Assembly: GCA_019916065.1 (NCBI GenBank)
Contig: CM034239.1
Location: 47,691,812-47,755,811, forward strand
Reading direction: 5' to 3'
Length of the DNA: 64,000 nt
Origin: Vitellaria paradoxa
Lineage: Eukaryota; Streptophyta; Magnoliopsida; Ericales; Sapotaceae
The notes under the pieces were generated by a model. The model saw nothing but the letters and a program-made list of their open reading frames with translations. It was not told where the DNA came from and searched no databases. The translations under genes and the position numbers were made by a program. Of the stretch, positions 37,701 through 46,293 are shown piece after piece (position 1 is the stretch's first letter; each line of letters opens with the position of its first letter).

Positions 37701-40478
37701 GAACATCTGATGTCAGTGGGATTCCACTTCTGCAGTTTGGCAGCTTGCAGATAAGACTTGTGGAAATTATCAGATGTATGTTTCAAGTTTCTTCTATCCT
37801 TCTGCTGGACCATCTCCTCCAATCTTGCAGAGAGGTTCCAGAGAAAAGGATGTTTCCTTTTCTCACTCAGAACAAAACTGGACAGTAGCTCTGCGAAAAA
37901 TATCCATCCTTGTCCACCAACAATTTTAGGGATGCACATCTGCCTTCTGCTATATGGAGCAAACAAACATAGCTCCATCTTCCTGACATTAGCAGTCTGG
38001 ATCCTTGAACAAATCAAGGTTCGCAGACCACCCCTAAAACATCCCAATTGTTGGTATCCACCGGAAGTGCTCCTTTCCTTCCAGCACATCTTCTGCAGCC
38101 AGAACAGTTCTTCTTCATACAGAACCACTACCTTGACATAACCCCTTCCTCTTTCAATCAATCTAACTCCACCATTTCCTTTGGCATCATCTTCAACATC
38201 AATTGTGACAGTTTCCGTATGGAAAGATCGTCTTAAGTTCCTATGGAAAGATTGGTTTTTTCCTAGTACCTTTCTCTCTATTGCTCCTAAGTTGCTTTTC
38301 CGATGCACAATAGCAGGAAAGACCCTATCGTGCACCGAGAACATATTTAATCACAGTTGGTTGTAGACGTTTGAATTGATCAGTGGACACTCCATCAACA
38401 GTGTCAATCCACTAATACCTTTCCTATCACAATATGGTTCACGATAGCATGAATCTTCCCATAATTTATACATCAAATATGAAAGTCACTTTTGGAAGTA
38501 CTCCACACTTCCAAATTCTAGTCCAAGAGAAGTCAACCTCCTTTATACCCATTAACAAATCATAATATGATTTTAAATTTGAAAACCCTTGATTTAGACA
38601 CAATCCAACATAAACCATCCTCCCCTTTATGTGTTCCAAGAACACTACATGGTGATAAGATTACTAAAGCCAACCAACTCTTAATCTTGAAGATCCTATT
38701 AGATAGATATTATAAACCATAATGGCCCCTTTGACACGAACATTTAAAGTTACTCATCCCAAGCCAAATCAATGATTTTTGGGTACAAATCTTGTCTTCT
38801 ATCATAGGAAGTAGGCACCAGTACCATACCAGTTCCGGTAGTGATTACAGTAAGATTTCCTTCCATCCACTAAGTGTCACTTCAAAATCCCACGGTATTG
38901 AGGAGTCTAAGGGAATAGGGACAGACAGGTGCAATAGAATGTTTGGGAGCCACAAGAACAACAAGGATTATCCTCATATTGTAGGATGCTTGGAAGTTTT
39001 CTAAAAAGGGAATATCAGGCTGTGATTCTTATGTTTGCTTTTTTATTATGGAAAAAAAAATACTATCCTTTTTATTGGAGTATGAAAGGGATGGATGCTC
39101 TCGTGCTTTCTCCAGTGTGAATTGCCCAAATGTGGTAGCAAATAAAGGGGTTCCCATAAAAAATTATCCCCTGTTATTGTTAATGTTAATATTGTACAAC
39201 CAATTTCCAACTTATGTAATAGCACAACTTATTATTACAAAAGCAAGACATAAAAAGGTAAAAATAAAGAACACATATTTTCTTCCAAATTTTGATTTTC
39301 TGAATAATGTTTATCAGTTTATGCATCAACTTGACAAATCAGCCAAAAGAAGGGATAGAAAGGATCAATGAGCAAAACCTTGAGCAATATGTGCACGCCT
39401 TTTCTCTTTTGTCGAATCCTGATAAGCCTGCAAATAATGTCCAAAAGCAATAGCTTTAGGCAAAAAAGGGCACATTATCATGGAACAGAAACTAAAAGAC
39501 ATTCCAACAATAACAATAATTTTCTTCTAATAAATTTAAACCAAAGAAGCACAGAACCAAGATAGGGACACAGCACAAGTACAAACACTGAACACATTGA
39601 TTTTGAGAGAGTGAGAATTCCAATACAAAGGAGATATATCCAAAAAAATATTTTTATTAATAATGTATATGAGCACAAAATGTACACATCATAAACAATA
39701 TTGAGAAAAAAATAATAATAACTCAAACATTACCAACAAAAGTCACAAAAAAATAAGGAATCAGAATAACAATCCTAGCTATGTCCAGTGGATGTTCTAA
39801 GGGTGTCGCAGCCAAGTCCCAACTAAGTACGGTGAAAAATATAAATATAATTTAAAAAATGGACATGTTCTGTGGTGTGTCTGTCATGTAATTCAGCAGG
39901 TCCAACATGTAAATGGATAATTAAATATATAGCTAGCGACTACTCAGAAAAGATAATTCTTTTGTCCTACTACACATTAGCAACTATACATGCTTATTTA
40001 TACTACTCTGATACAACAATTATTACCCGACAAACGATAATTTCATTGAACTATTCAAGTGTATGACACATACCATGTTATATTTTACAGCTTCCGTGGT
40101 CTACTAAAATCAAAAGCATGTAAAAGTCAGCCTGTCAACACCAATATGGGCAGATTAATTCAAATTACTACCACAGAGCAGCCAGGTCAAGGAATAGGAA
40201 CTCTGATCATATAAACATGCACACATCTGTTACGGATAACTGCTATTTGTATACCCCGGATATGCAGTATTTCTTTTCTTTTAATATTATAATTTTCAAG
40301 AAAAAATAGTATACATATAAAAACTGATCATAATAATTACCTCATAATTGGGTAAATATAAAATAATTTAGTTGGGTTAAGATAATTGAAACAAAGAAGC
40401 CATTCATCACTGATAATATATTTTCTTCGTACAAAAACCACTACTGTGTTGGATTGAAGAGAAGAAAGAAATGAATTT

Positions 40479-40514
<36 letters not shown>

Positions 40515-41941
40515 GGAATATCATTGCCACTGGTGCATGTCTTCTTGATAATACTCAAGTAAAAAATCATGAGCAAATGCATGTACAAGAATATAAAAGG
40601 CCACACAATTACTTAAAAGAAAGAAAGAAGGCCACAAAATTGGATTAAAAACATTTTGTAATCATCAAAGGCAATCTGACCTCATGGGGATCAAAATAAG
40701 TTCGAACTAGGAGATGTTCTAGTCGCAAGTATCTTTCAGGCTGCTCTTGTTTCATGACACCCATTACCTGGGTTTGCCTTAATATGGAACGTGCAGTGTC
40801 CAATTCCCGCAGTTCAATCATTTCCAAAACAATCTGCAAACACAAAGGAGAAAATAAAAAGTACATTAATGCATGCTAGCGGAACATATACAACAAAAAA
40901 GTACTTGTTTTATCTACCATAATTATTACAACTAACCAACTATGCCTAACTCCGCCTAAATTAACAATCACCCATGTTCAATCCCATCTAAGCAACCTAA
41001 CTGGAACTGAGCCAACTAGCATGAGAGAAATAAACAAAAGACGTCAACCATTTCATTTTCTAGTTTTGTTTATCCTTAATTATATGTTCTTCAACCACAT
41101 TTACTCATCTTGATTGTTCACACAAGTCTGATTCGTACATTGCAGTAATTAATGTGGAGTTTTTTTTTTTTTTTTGGTAAGTCATTAATGTGGAGTTCTT
41201 GCAATGAACAATTATGGTGTTGTGTGATTTTCAACCAAATTTTATTTTTATTTTATTTTATTTTTTTCGTAAAGCAGTTATTTAATCAACTACGTTGTCA
41301 ATTCATTGTGCAAGCAAAATGAGAAATGCGTCTCTTTGCCATTATGTCAACCTACGCATGCAAGATCTCCCAATGTAAGAACAGTATGGTTAAACATGAC
41401 ATCCTACCACAAAACATGAGATGTTTTATAAGATGGAAGAACAAGAAATAGAGGGCAAAGAAGAAAGGAATAAATTAGGCATCATATTTCAAATATATGG
41501 TTTTCAACTGCTGTGGAATTGAACGCCATGCACCTCACCACAAAAGCACTAAAGCATAAAATATTTTTCCCCAAAATTTGTTCACTTCTTCAATAGAAAA
41601 AAACACCTTAAAAATGCTACGAGGTGTTCGGCATAGGTCTAATTAGTTGAATAGTAAATCTCTATGTATAAAACGCAAAAAAAATAAACGTTATAGGAAC
41701 TCAAGGAGCTCACAAACAGCTTTCAAGCAAATATTTTACAAGTAGTTCAGAAGAAGTTTATAAGTAGACGGCATTCACTGACAACTAAACAACCTGCTTA
41801 AGGAAATATCTTAAAAAAAAAAAAATCTGATATTGATAAATATTTAATAAATTGGGGAAATGCTTTCACCATCCAGATATCATAAAAGGTCACGCCTCAT
41901 AACTGAAAATAATAAACAATTGCTAATTTGATTGCCTTCAC

Positions 41942-41982
<41 letters not shown>

Positions 41983-42690
41983 GGATAGGTAACTAAACAA
42001 AATGTCACCAAAGTCGATGCTTGTGATGGTACATAGCCCATTACAGTTGCCAAATCATCTCATTATCCTACACTCCACACACAAAGCTGATCTGCAAGAG
42101 TCCAAGAAAAGCACATAGGACGAACTGTCTCATAGCTGTTATCATTCTGTGTGAAACATAAATCACATGGAAGCCAGGTTACAATGAAAACAAGAAGAAA
42201 TTCAAGTGACAGCATAGCACAAGGCTTCGAAACCTCAACGAGAAATATAATATTAAGCAGATAAGAGGAACAGGCTTTTCCTCATCAATAACATACACAT
42301 ACCTGTTCATACAGATCTTCTAGTTTCTTCCTAGGAAGCTTAAGTTGTGCCACTTGAGGTAATATTGCGTCCCACCTTCCACTGTTTATATCAGCAACAA
42401 ATGTTTCAAGGCTGTCTACTGTATTCAGAGAAACCTGACACTCATTCTGCAATGTTTGAAAAGTTTGATGCAAAGAGTTTTCTTTGCAAAATTGAAGAAC
42501 TATCTTAATCACACTGCAAGATGAAAAGGATATACCAGATTAGATTTTTGAGGCATCCAAACAAGGTAATAATAAAAAAAAAAAAAAGCAAACTCGCCCA
42601 GACAGGGATGAGGAAAAGGTGAGAGGGATTAAAAATAAAGAAATAATGTTAAGCCAGATTTGTCAAGCAAAACAGATGGAATCTATAGGA

Positions 42691-42747
<57 letters not shown>

Positions 42748-45700
42748 ATCTACAAGATTTGAAAAAAAAAAAAAAAAAAAGATCGGTCACCTACAAAAAC
42801 AACACTCCATGGTGTTTCTGCTTAATTTGTTTACATGGGAATCATCTAGGGCCAGTAGGTGCCATAGGCAACTGCCTATCACCCCACAAATTTAAGAAGT
42901 CCCCATTACATAAAAGTCTTTTTGTATATACAACTAGTTGATATTATTTCCATTTTATTACACCAATAACAGAGTTTTAAATCAATCAAAATATATTGAT
43001 ATATTTTATCTCTATTTTCAATATATTAATTATTATCAAAACTCTACTCTCTCTCTCTCTCGACCTCTCTATTTTCTCTCTCCCTCAAATTCAAGCCATT
43101 GACTTCTCAATCTTCTCTCCTCTATTTTTTGTATAATTATTTATCTAAAACCACTTCTTTTGCCCTATGCCTTCTTAAAATTAAAATAAAATAGCTCATA
43201 TTTGTGTTAAGCAAATCCAATCGCATACAAAATATTAACGAGTAATTTCGCAGATCAAAAAGCTAAAATGGACCAAATTAATTCCCTAAATGCATGAAAG
43301 GTAGTTAGGCCCTATGGCCCCTATCTAAATTCTAACCTAAGCCCCCAGTTCACATGATTCAGCCCTGGAATCATCCATATTGGCTAGGCAATAGTAAAAC
43401 CCAAAATCAGCTGGGATTACTCATAAGAAACTTTAGTGAAGGTTAAAATAAGCGGTTGAAAAGTGGTTTCCCAAAATCTCTAAGTCATCTCATCTTGGTG
43501 CATATCTTTATTTCCAAGAACAATAACATGCACCACAATGGCAATCCGAAGGGCATATAGCAAAGATGATGAAGTTAAGGTTCCAGTGGAACAATGGTGA
43601 TGGATCATGGCATAATTGGCGTTCCCAAGTTAAGATCTTCATATTTATCCACTAATTAACATTTTCCTGCAAGATTTTCCCTTAAACAACCACAAGTCGG
43701 GGAAAAATGTATATTAATTTGGTTGTGGTTTGTTTCTACGTAATTTACTCCAATTACTCAATTAGCCAAGTGTAAGATCTAACTAGTTTCCCACATATCA
43801 CGTAGAGGGGCAATCATGGTTAGACAGCCAAACTCTAACCAATGCGGTTGCTGCTGCAACACATGATAAACCAGACCATGGAAGTTTCCAAGTTACCGGC
43901 TGAATCAGTAAACGCTTTCAGGGCAAAGAAAAGGAAAATCTTTCAGAAAAAAAATTCATTCTGAAGTGGAAGGAAATATTTACTAGAAAGCCAACCAAAG
44001 AAGCATAACAAACTTTCTCCAAATTTTATGAGGATACATAAACTGACAACAAAAGAACCAATTTAGACTTTGCTACTCATACCAAACCAAACCAAACCAA
44101 ACCAAACCAAGCATTTTCCCACTAGGTGGGGTTGGTTATATGGATTTGACGACGCCAATCAAATTTGTTTAGAGCCATATCCTCCGTTAAATCCAGGTAG
44201 GCAAGGTCATGTTTAATAATTTCTTTCCAACTTCTCTTGAGTCTTCCTCTTCCTCTCCTACTCCTGGCAATTTTCATACTTTCACACCTTCTAACAGGTG
44301 CCTCCGTTAGACGCCTTCTAACATGGACGAATCATCTTAATCGATTTTCTCTCATTTTATCTTTAGTCGGTGATATTCTTACTTTGTCCCTAATCTCCTC
44401 GTTCTTAATCCTATCTCTCCTTGTAATCTCGCACATCCATCTTAGCATTCTCATCTCCGCAACTGCCATCTTCTGAATATGATTATACTTTACTGCTCAA
44501 CACTCTGATCCATATAGCAACGCTGGTCTTACCGCCACCTTCTAATACTTTCCTTTCACCTCATACACAATAATTTTCACAGGAAAATTTATCAAATTTA
44601 ATGCTCTAACTATATCACAACTAGAAACTATTTCTTTCCTGACTCAACCAAAAGTAGCATGTCAATGCATCAGGACACTAACATGTACCAACAAACTACA
44701 TTTTGAAGTCTCATCCATCAAGATAATGGGAGCGCAAGTTTATTTGATTAACACAATCCAATAACATTAGCAAGTGTAAAATCCAATTCCCAACACTCAT
44801 ACATAGAAAACAGTTTATAAATGGTCATCATTGAACAACAAATTTTGATACAGCCAACACAATTTTTGCAAGCCATGCACAAGCCAGCAATATAATTCTT
44901 GAGTTCCTTGAATGATTGCCTAAAGCACATCCCAATTAAGTTGGATTGGTTGACAAAAACAAGACCATATGCCTAAAGAAAATACAAAAGGATAAGGATC
45001 AATAGAAGAGTCACTTTCAGGATTTATCACTAAGACAATCATTTCATTTTTAATTGAAAAAAAAAAAGGACAACAAGTTTGAGGATAAATAAAATTAAAG
45101 CCACACAAGATTATCTTTGCTTTGAGAAATTTTACGTTACATATTTTCCATATCTGATTTCAATTGAGTAAAATTTTTTACCATAACAATTTTTAAAATA
45201 CTATTTCCAGAATTTGTGAAGCAGGTCATAAACTGGCCCAAACTAAACTTACAAACCCTTTTTCTAATAAATTTCAACATGTTCTATAACGTTTTATAAA
45301 CCGCTAAGTGATATAAAAAAGTTAACCACTAGTAATCAACAATCGTGAAAATCTCATGCTGCACAGGTCCAAAGAGAACATTCTTCCCATTATTTGGTAA
45401 TGCTTCATAATAAGATATCAACCGAGACAAATATAGCCAAAGGGGAACTTTTTCCTTTCCAAGGATTCACCACATGCTTCCACGACTATCCATCACAGCA
45501 TTTTCTCCCCTGAAAGCTACTACCAGTTGAAGCATACTGACACATAAAAATATTTTCCGTCAACCATTTTCTAGAAAATAAAATAAAATAAAATAAGAGA
45601 CAAATGTGGAGTTACTTATCCCTTGAGGAAAGCAAAGCCCAAAGTGAAATTTAACTACCATAACTCCACTGAATTATTGCAACTTGGAGGAACCCCCCAA

Positions 45701-46173
45701 GTTAAAGCTGGAAAAGCTCTGCAACAAAACAAACATTCTCGAATTGGATCCCAATTTGAGGGGTTAGTGCGACCATGGGGCTATGCACTCTTCGAATCGA
45801 TTTTCTGAAAGATTCTGGCGATTTGGCGTAACAATTAATTACCAAACCCTTTTTTTAAATAGGTTCGTAGCCAATTCATAGGTCTTGGAAGTTATTAATT
45901 TAGCTCATTTCGGCTGCTAATAAAAAGTGGGAAAAAGATGAGTACATTAAACTTGTGAATCTTAGATCAATTTCAATAATTTGGATCCAACACGACACAG
46001 CGCATAAAGATTCAACTCATTTTTGTGAGGGAGGGCTTTTTCTTCAATTTTCTCGACAACCAAACAGATGCGAAAAGGAAAACAGAGTGAGAAAAAAAAA
46101 ATAATGCAAATTATTCAGAAAGAGAAGGGTAAAATAAAGCTTACTCTCGGGCTTCGATTTCAAGCGTAGACAT
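19714..46173 (-). CDS. SMU1: SMU1 splicing factor, LisH-CTLH-WD40 protein, 16 exons
   Basis: Minus-strand exons: 46173-46145, 42513-42303, 40833-40681, 39427-39379, 31667-31584, 29982-29879, 28265-28179, 28086-28033, 27296-27201, 24346-24219, 23959-23833, 23737-23678, 23567-23460, 22859-22759, 20320-20269, 19812-19714. They total 1542 bases (513 aa) and all junctions are GT/AG and in phase. The protein begins [18 protein letters not shown] and carries LisH (about 6-38) and CTLH (about 40-92) motifs. [17 protein letters not shown] follows, then WD40 repeats from about residue 211 to the end ([12 protein letters not shown]). Length and sequence match the plant SMU1 family from memory. SMU1 acts in the nucleus in the spliceosome with the RED/SMU2 protein. 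The gene covers 26 kb because its introns are filled with mobile elements; none interrupts an exon. Confidence 0.95.
20321..22758 (-). other. SMU1 intron 15
   Basis: A 2.4-kb intron. It is AT-rich, with homopolymer C and T tracts (20680-20700, 20787-20799), a retrotransposon coding relic at 22088-22345 on the opposite strand, and a C16-A17 homopolymer junction at about 22546-22580. Otherwise nothing recognisable. Confidence 0.6.
22088..22345 (+). pseudogene. Ogre/Tat-like retrotransposon polyprotein fragment
   Basis: The plus-strand translation reads [20 protein letters not shown], then a stretch ending in an in-frame stop (22199), then [20 protein letters not shown] followed by LYILVSC. This order (PAQISLL..LL.SE.HR ... 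ITFSD.E.P ... LHI.V.C) is what precedes the protease of Ogre/Tat gag-pol polyproteins. It is antisense to SMU1 and lies in intron 15. Internal stops show it is a relic. Confidence 0.65.
24877..25791. mobile_element. Solo LTR with 5-bp target duplication
   Basis: A 915-bp block begins TGTGTGGG and ends CCCTTACA (inverted repeat TGT..GGG / CCC..ACA). It is bounded on both sides by AATAC (24872-24876 and 25792-25796). TG...CA ends with a 5-bp target duplication are diagnostic of an LTR retrotransposon insertion, and no internal region or second LTR is present, so this is a solo LTR left by LTR-LTR recombination. It contains only short open frames. A TATATATAGTGG stretch at 25069 may be its TATA box if the element is on the plus strand; orientation is otherwise unresolved. 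It is not visibly the same family as the LTR at 4719-5615. Confidence 0.85.
26188..26872. mobile_element. Non-autonomous TIR element with degenerate internal repeats
   Basis: The left end AGGGTTGCAAATGAGCCCAG and the right end (complement) CAAACGAGCTGAGCC match imperfectly, as do inner words GCTTGTGAACAAGCTC / TTAAGCTTGTTTATTAAGG. The flanks share TATTTCC (left CTATTTCC, right TTATTTCC), compatible with an 8-bp target duplication of the hAT type. The interior (26330-26530) is a degenerate tandem repeat of a roughly 30-base unit of the form TTCATGAACAA(A/G)CT(C/T)(A/G)TTTAAA. No protein encoded. Confidence 0.65.
28087..28178 (-). other. SMU1 intron 7 with atypical acceptor tract
   Basis: A 92-base intron. 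Reading in gene orientation, its end is a T10 run, a G run of about nine, then CGTTCAAACAAG before exon 8. The exon-8 frame and WD repeat ([18 protein letters not shown]) are unambiguous, so the splice must be here, but the usual pyrimidine tract next to AG is interrupted by the G run. Confidence 0.7.
28266..29878 (-). other. SMU1 intron 6 with a short direct repeat
   Basis: A 1.6-kb intron. Two similar segments, about 28762-28824 and 28978-29041, share AAGCTTAAACTGCTAGG-type and TTATCATTTATATTG(A/G)CTTG words plus TTTTCTCTCAA; the intervening part has a T run and GGTTTGACCTCGGGATCT. This looks like a dispersed plant repeat, family not determined. Confidence 0.5.
30559..31500. mobile_element. 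AT-rich MITE-like element, PIF/Harbinger-like ends
   Basis: A 942-bp element in SMU1 intron 5. The left end is GGCCCCATTTGGTAACATTT and the right end GTTACCAAACGGCCC, complementary over GGnCCnTTTGGTAAC. It is flanked by TTA on the left and TTTA on the right, compatible with the 3-bp TWA target of PIF/Harbinger elements. The interior is over 80% A+T with many repeated TTAATTTAATTAAATT-like words and no coding capacity. Confidence 0.65.
31756..31946 (-). mobile_element. SINE-like retroposon
   Basis: On the minus strand the block begins GAGGGTGACGCTTAGTGCAT after an A-rich stretch. It continues with TTGGCAAGGTTGCTGCT, then a B-box-like GGTTGTGGATTTAATC followed by ATCAGAAACAGTCACTTTTG, and ends in a run of about 17 A. 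The order of a tRNA-like head, a GAAACAG-type body and a poly-A tail resembles known plant tRNA-derived SINEs from memory, with decayed promoter boxes. Both flanks are A-rich, so a target duplication cannot be defined. Confidence 0.6.
32451..36057 (-). pseudogene. LINE ORF2: endonuclease, reverse transcriptase, zf-RVT (broken)
   Basis: Pieces in order: 36057-35713 (endonuclease start, with [11 protein letters not shown] and SGGILMMWD), 35706-35173 ([14 protein letters not shown] and ISDHFPL, the endonuclease end), 35216-34709 (linker, [20 protein letters not shown] then a stop), 34536-34135 (RT, with [13 protein letters not shown] and [13 protein letters not shown]), 34144-33236 (RT catalytic box LFADDS, near 34020, then [10 protein letters not shown]) and 33248-32451 (zf-RVT, with [18 protein letters not shown]). 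Frame changes near 35710, 35200, 34960, 34140 and 33240 and the stop near 34709 divide a protein that would normally be about 1200-1300 residues. Catalytic RT residues remain readable but the gene is not functional. Confidence 0.88.
36108..38344 (-). pseudogene. LINE ORF1 with DUF4283-like domain (broken)
   Basis: Pieces: 38344-37325 (339 codons; the DUF4283-like part includes [16 protein letters not shown] and [20 protein letters not shown]), 37212-37030, 37060-36641 and 36623-36108. The C-terminal pieces are rich in Lys, Glu and Ser, as in plant LINE ORF1 proteins. The frame changes between pieces show decay. The protein normally binds the LINE RNA. Confidence 0.75.
39428..40680 (-). other. 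SMU1 intron 3
   Basis: A 1.25-kb intron, AT-rich, with an (AC)n microsatellite at 40482-40512. Nothing else recognised. Confidence 0.7.
40834..42302 (-). other. SMU1 intron 2
   Basis: A 1.47-kb intron with a T run (41160-41175) and an (ATT)n microsatellite (41942-41980). No gene or clear mobile element. Confidence 0.65.
41942..41980. repeat. (ATT)n microsatellite
   Basis: Thirteen uninterrupted TTA/ATT units in SMU1 intron 2. Confidence 0.95.
42695..42743. repeat. (GA)n microsatellite
   Basis: About 24 GA units, flanked on both sides by similar words (GATGGAATCTATAGGATTT before, GATGGAATCTACAAGATTT after), so the tract may have grown between two copies of a short direct repeat. Confidence 0.9.
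42847..43366. mobile_element. Non-autonomous hAT-like element
   Basis: A 520-bp insertion flanked by perfect GGAATCATC copies (42838-42846 and 43367-43375). It begins TAGGGCCAG and ends TTCAGCCCT, a short imperfect inverted repeat of the TAGGG/CAGGG type usual for hAT elements, whose target duplications are 8 bp (GAATCATC here; the ninth base may be chance). No transposase is encoded. Confidence 0.78.
44082..44560 (-). mobile_element. 5'-truncated RTE-type LINE fragment
   Basis: The minus-strand translation reads, across 44560-44130, text typical of the C-terminus of plant RTE-clade reverse transcriptases: LLYGSECW-like, then [40 protein letters not shown] and [14 protein letters not shown]. 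It contains stop and frame changes. Its 3' end runs into five (TTTGG) units (44082-44110), the kind of short tandem tail seen on RTE elements. It lies sense in SMU1 intron 1. Confidence 0.75.
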
Positions 46174-46293
46174 GGTGCTCTGTTGGTGATATACGAATCA
46201 GATGAAATCTGAAACCATAAATAAATAAACTTAAAGCAGGAGGAACGCAGGATTTTTCCTTCCCGGATTAGTTCGTGAAGGGTTTTTCGTGCA
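46174..46293 (-). promoter_or_regulatory. SMU1 5' leader / proximal promoter
   Basis: These 120 bases lie between the SMU1 start codon and the left edge of the duplicated block. They are less AT-rich than the flanks and should hold the SMU1 leader. There is no clear TATA box. The neighbouring duplication begins here, so any promoter element further upstream lies inside copy A. Confidence 0.45.

Larger units (their letters stand above)
32331..38345 (-). mobile_element. L1-type LINE retrotransposon, degenerate, sense in SMU1 intron 4
   Basis: A roughly 6-kb non-LTR element is read on the minus strand. ORF1 carries a DUF4283-like domain (38344-36108); ORF2 follows with AP endonuclease, reverse transcriptase and zf-RVT (36057-32451). 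The 3' end reads AATAAAATTTACTTATC then a short A run (complement of 32331-32352). Both ORFs are broken by several frameshifts and stops, so it is immobile. It lies in the same orientation as SMU1, so it is transcribed with the intron. The 5' boundary is not certain; no target duplication was found by eye. Confidence 0.88.
31668..39378 (-). other. SMU1 intron 4 (7.7 kb) hosting a SINE-like element and a LINE
   Basis: By phase and GT/AG this is one intron between exon 4 (ending at 39379) and exon 5 (from 31667). Most of it is a LINE (about 32331-38345) and a SINE-like element (about 31756-31946). The remaining 1 kb (38346-39378) has no recognisable content. Confidence 0.85.
42514..46144 (-). 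other. SMU1 intron 1 (3.6 kb)
   Basis: Separates the 29-base first coding exon from exon 2. It contains a (GA)n tract (42695-42743), a hAT-like element (42847-43366) and an RTE-type LINE tail (44082-44560). The rest is AT-rich without genes. Confidence 0.8.

Noticed and set aside
38346..39378. Extension of the LINE 5' end beyond 38345.
   Set aside because: No LINE coding similarity and no matching target duplication could be found by eye, so the boundary is left at the first ORF1 codon.
43060..43090. CT-rich tracts and other microsatellites considered as a CRISPR-like or structured array.
   Set aside because: They are simple repeats without spacers; no CRISPR array is expected or seen in a plant nuclear sequence.
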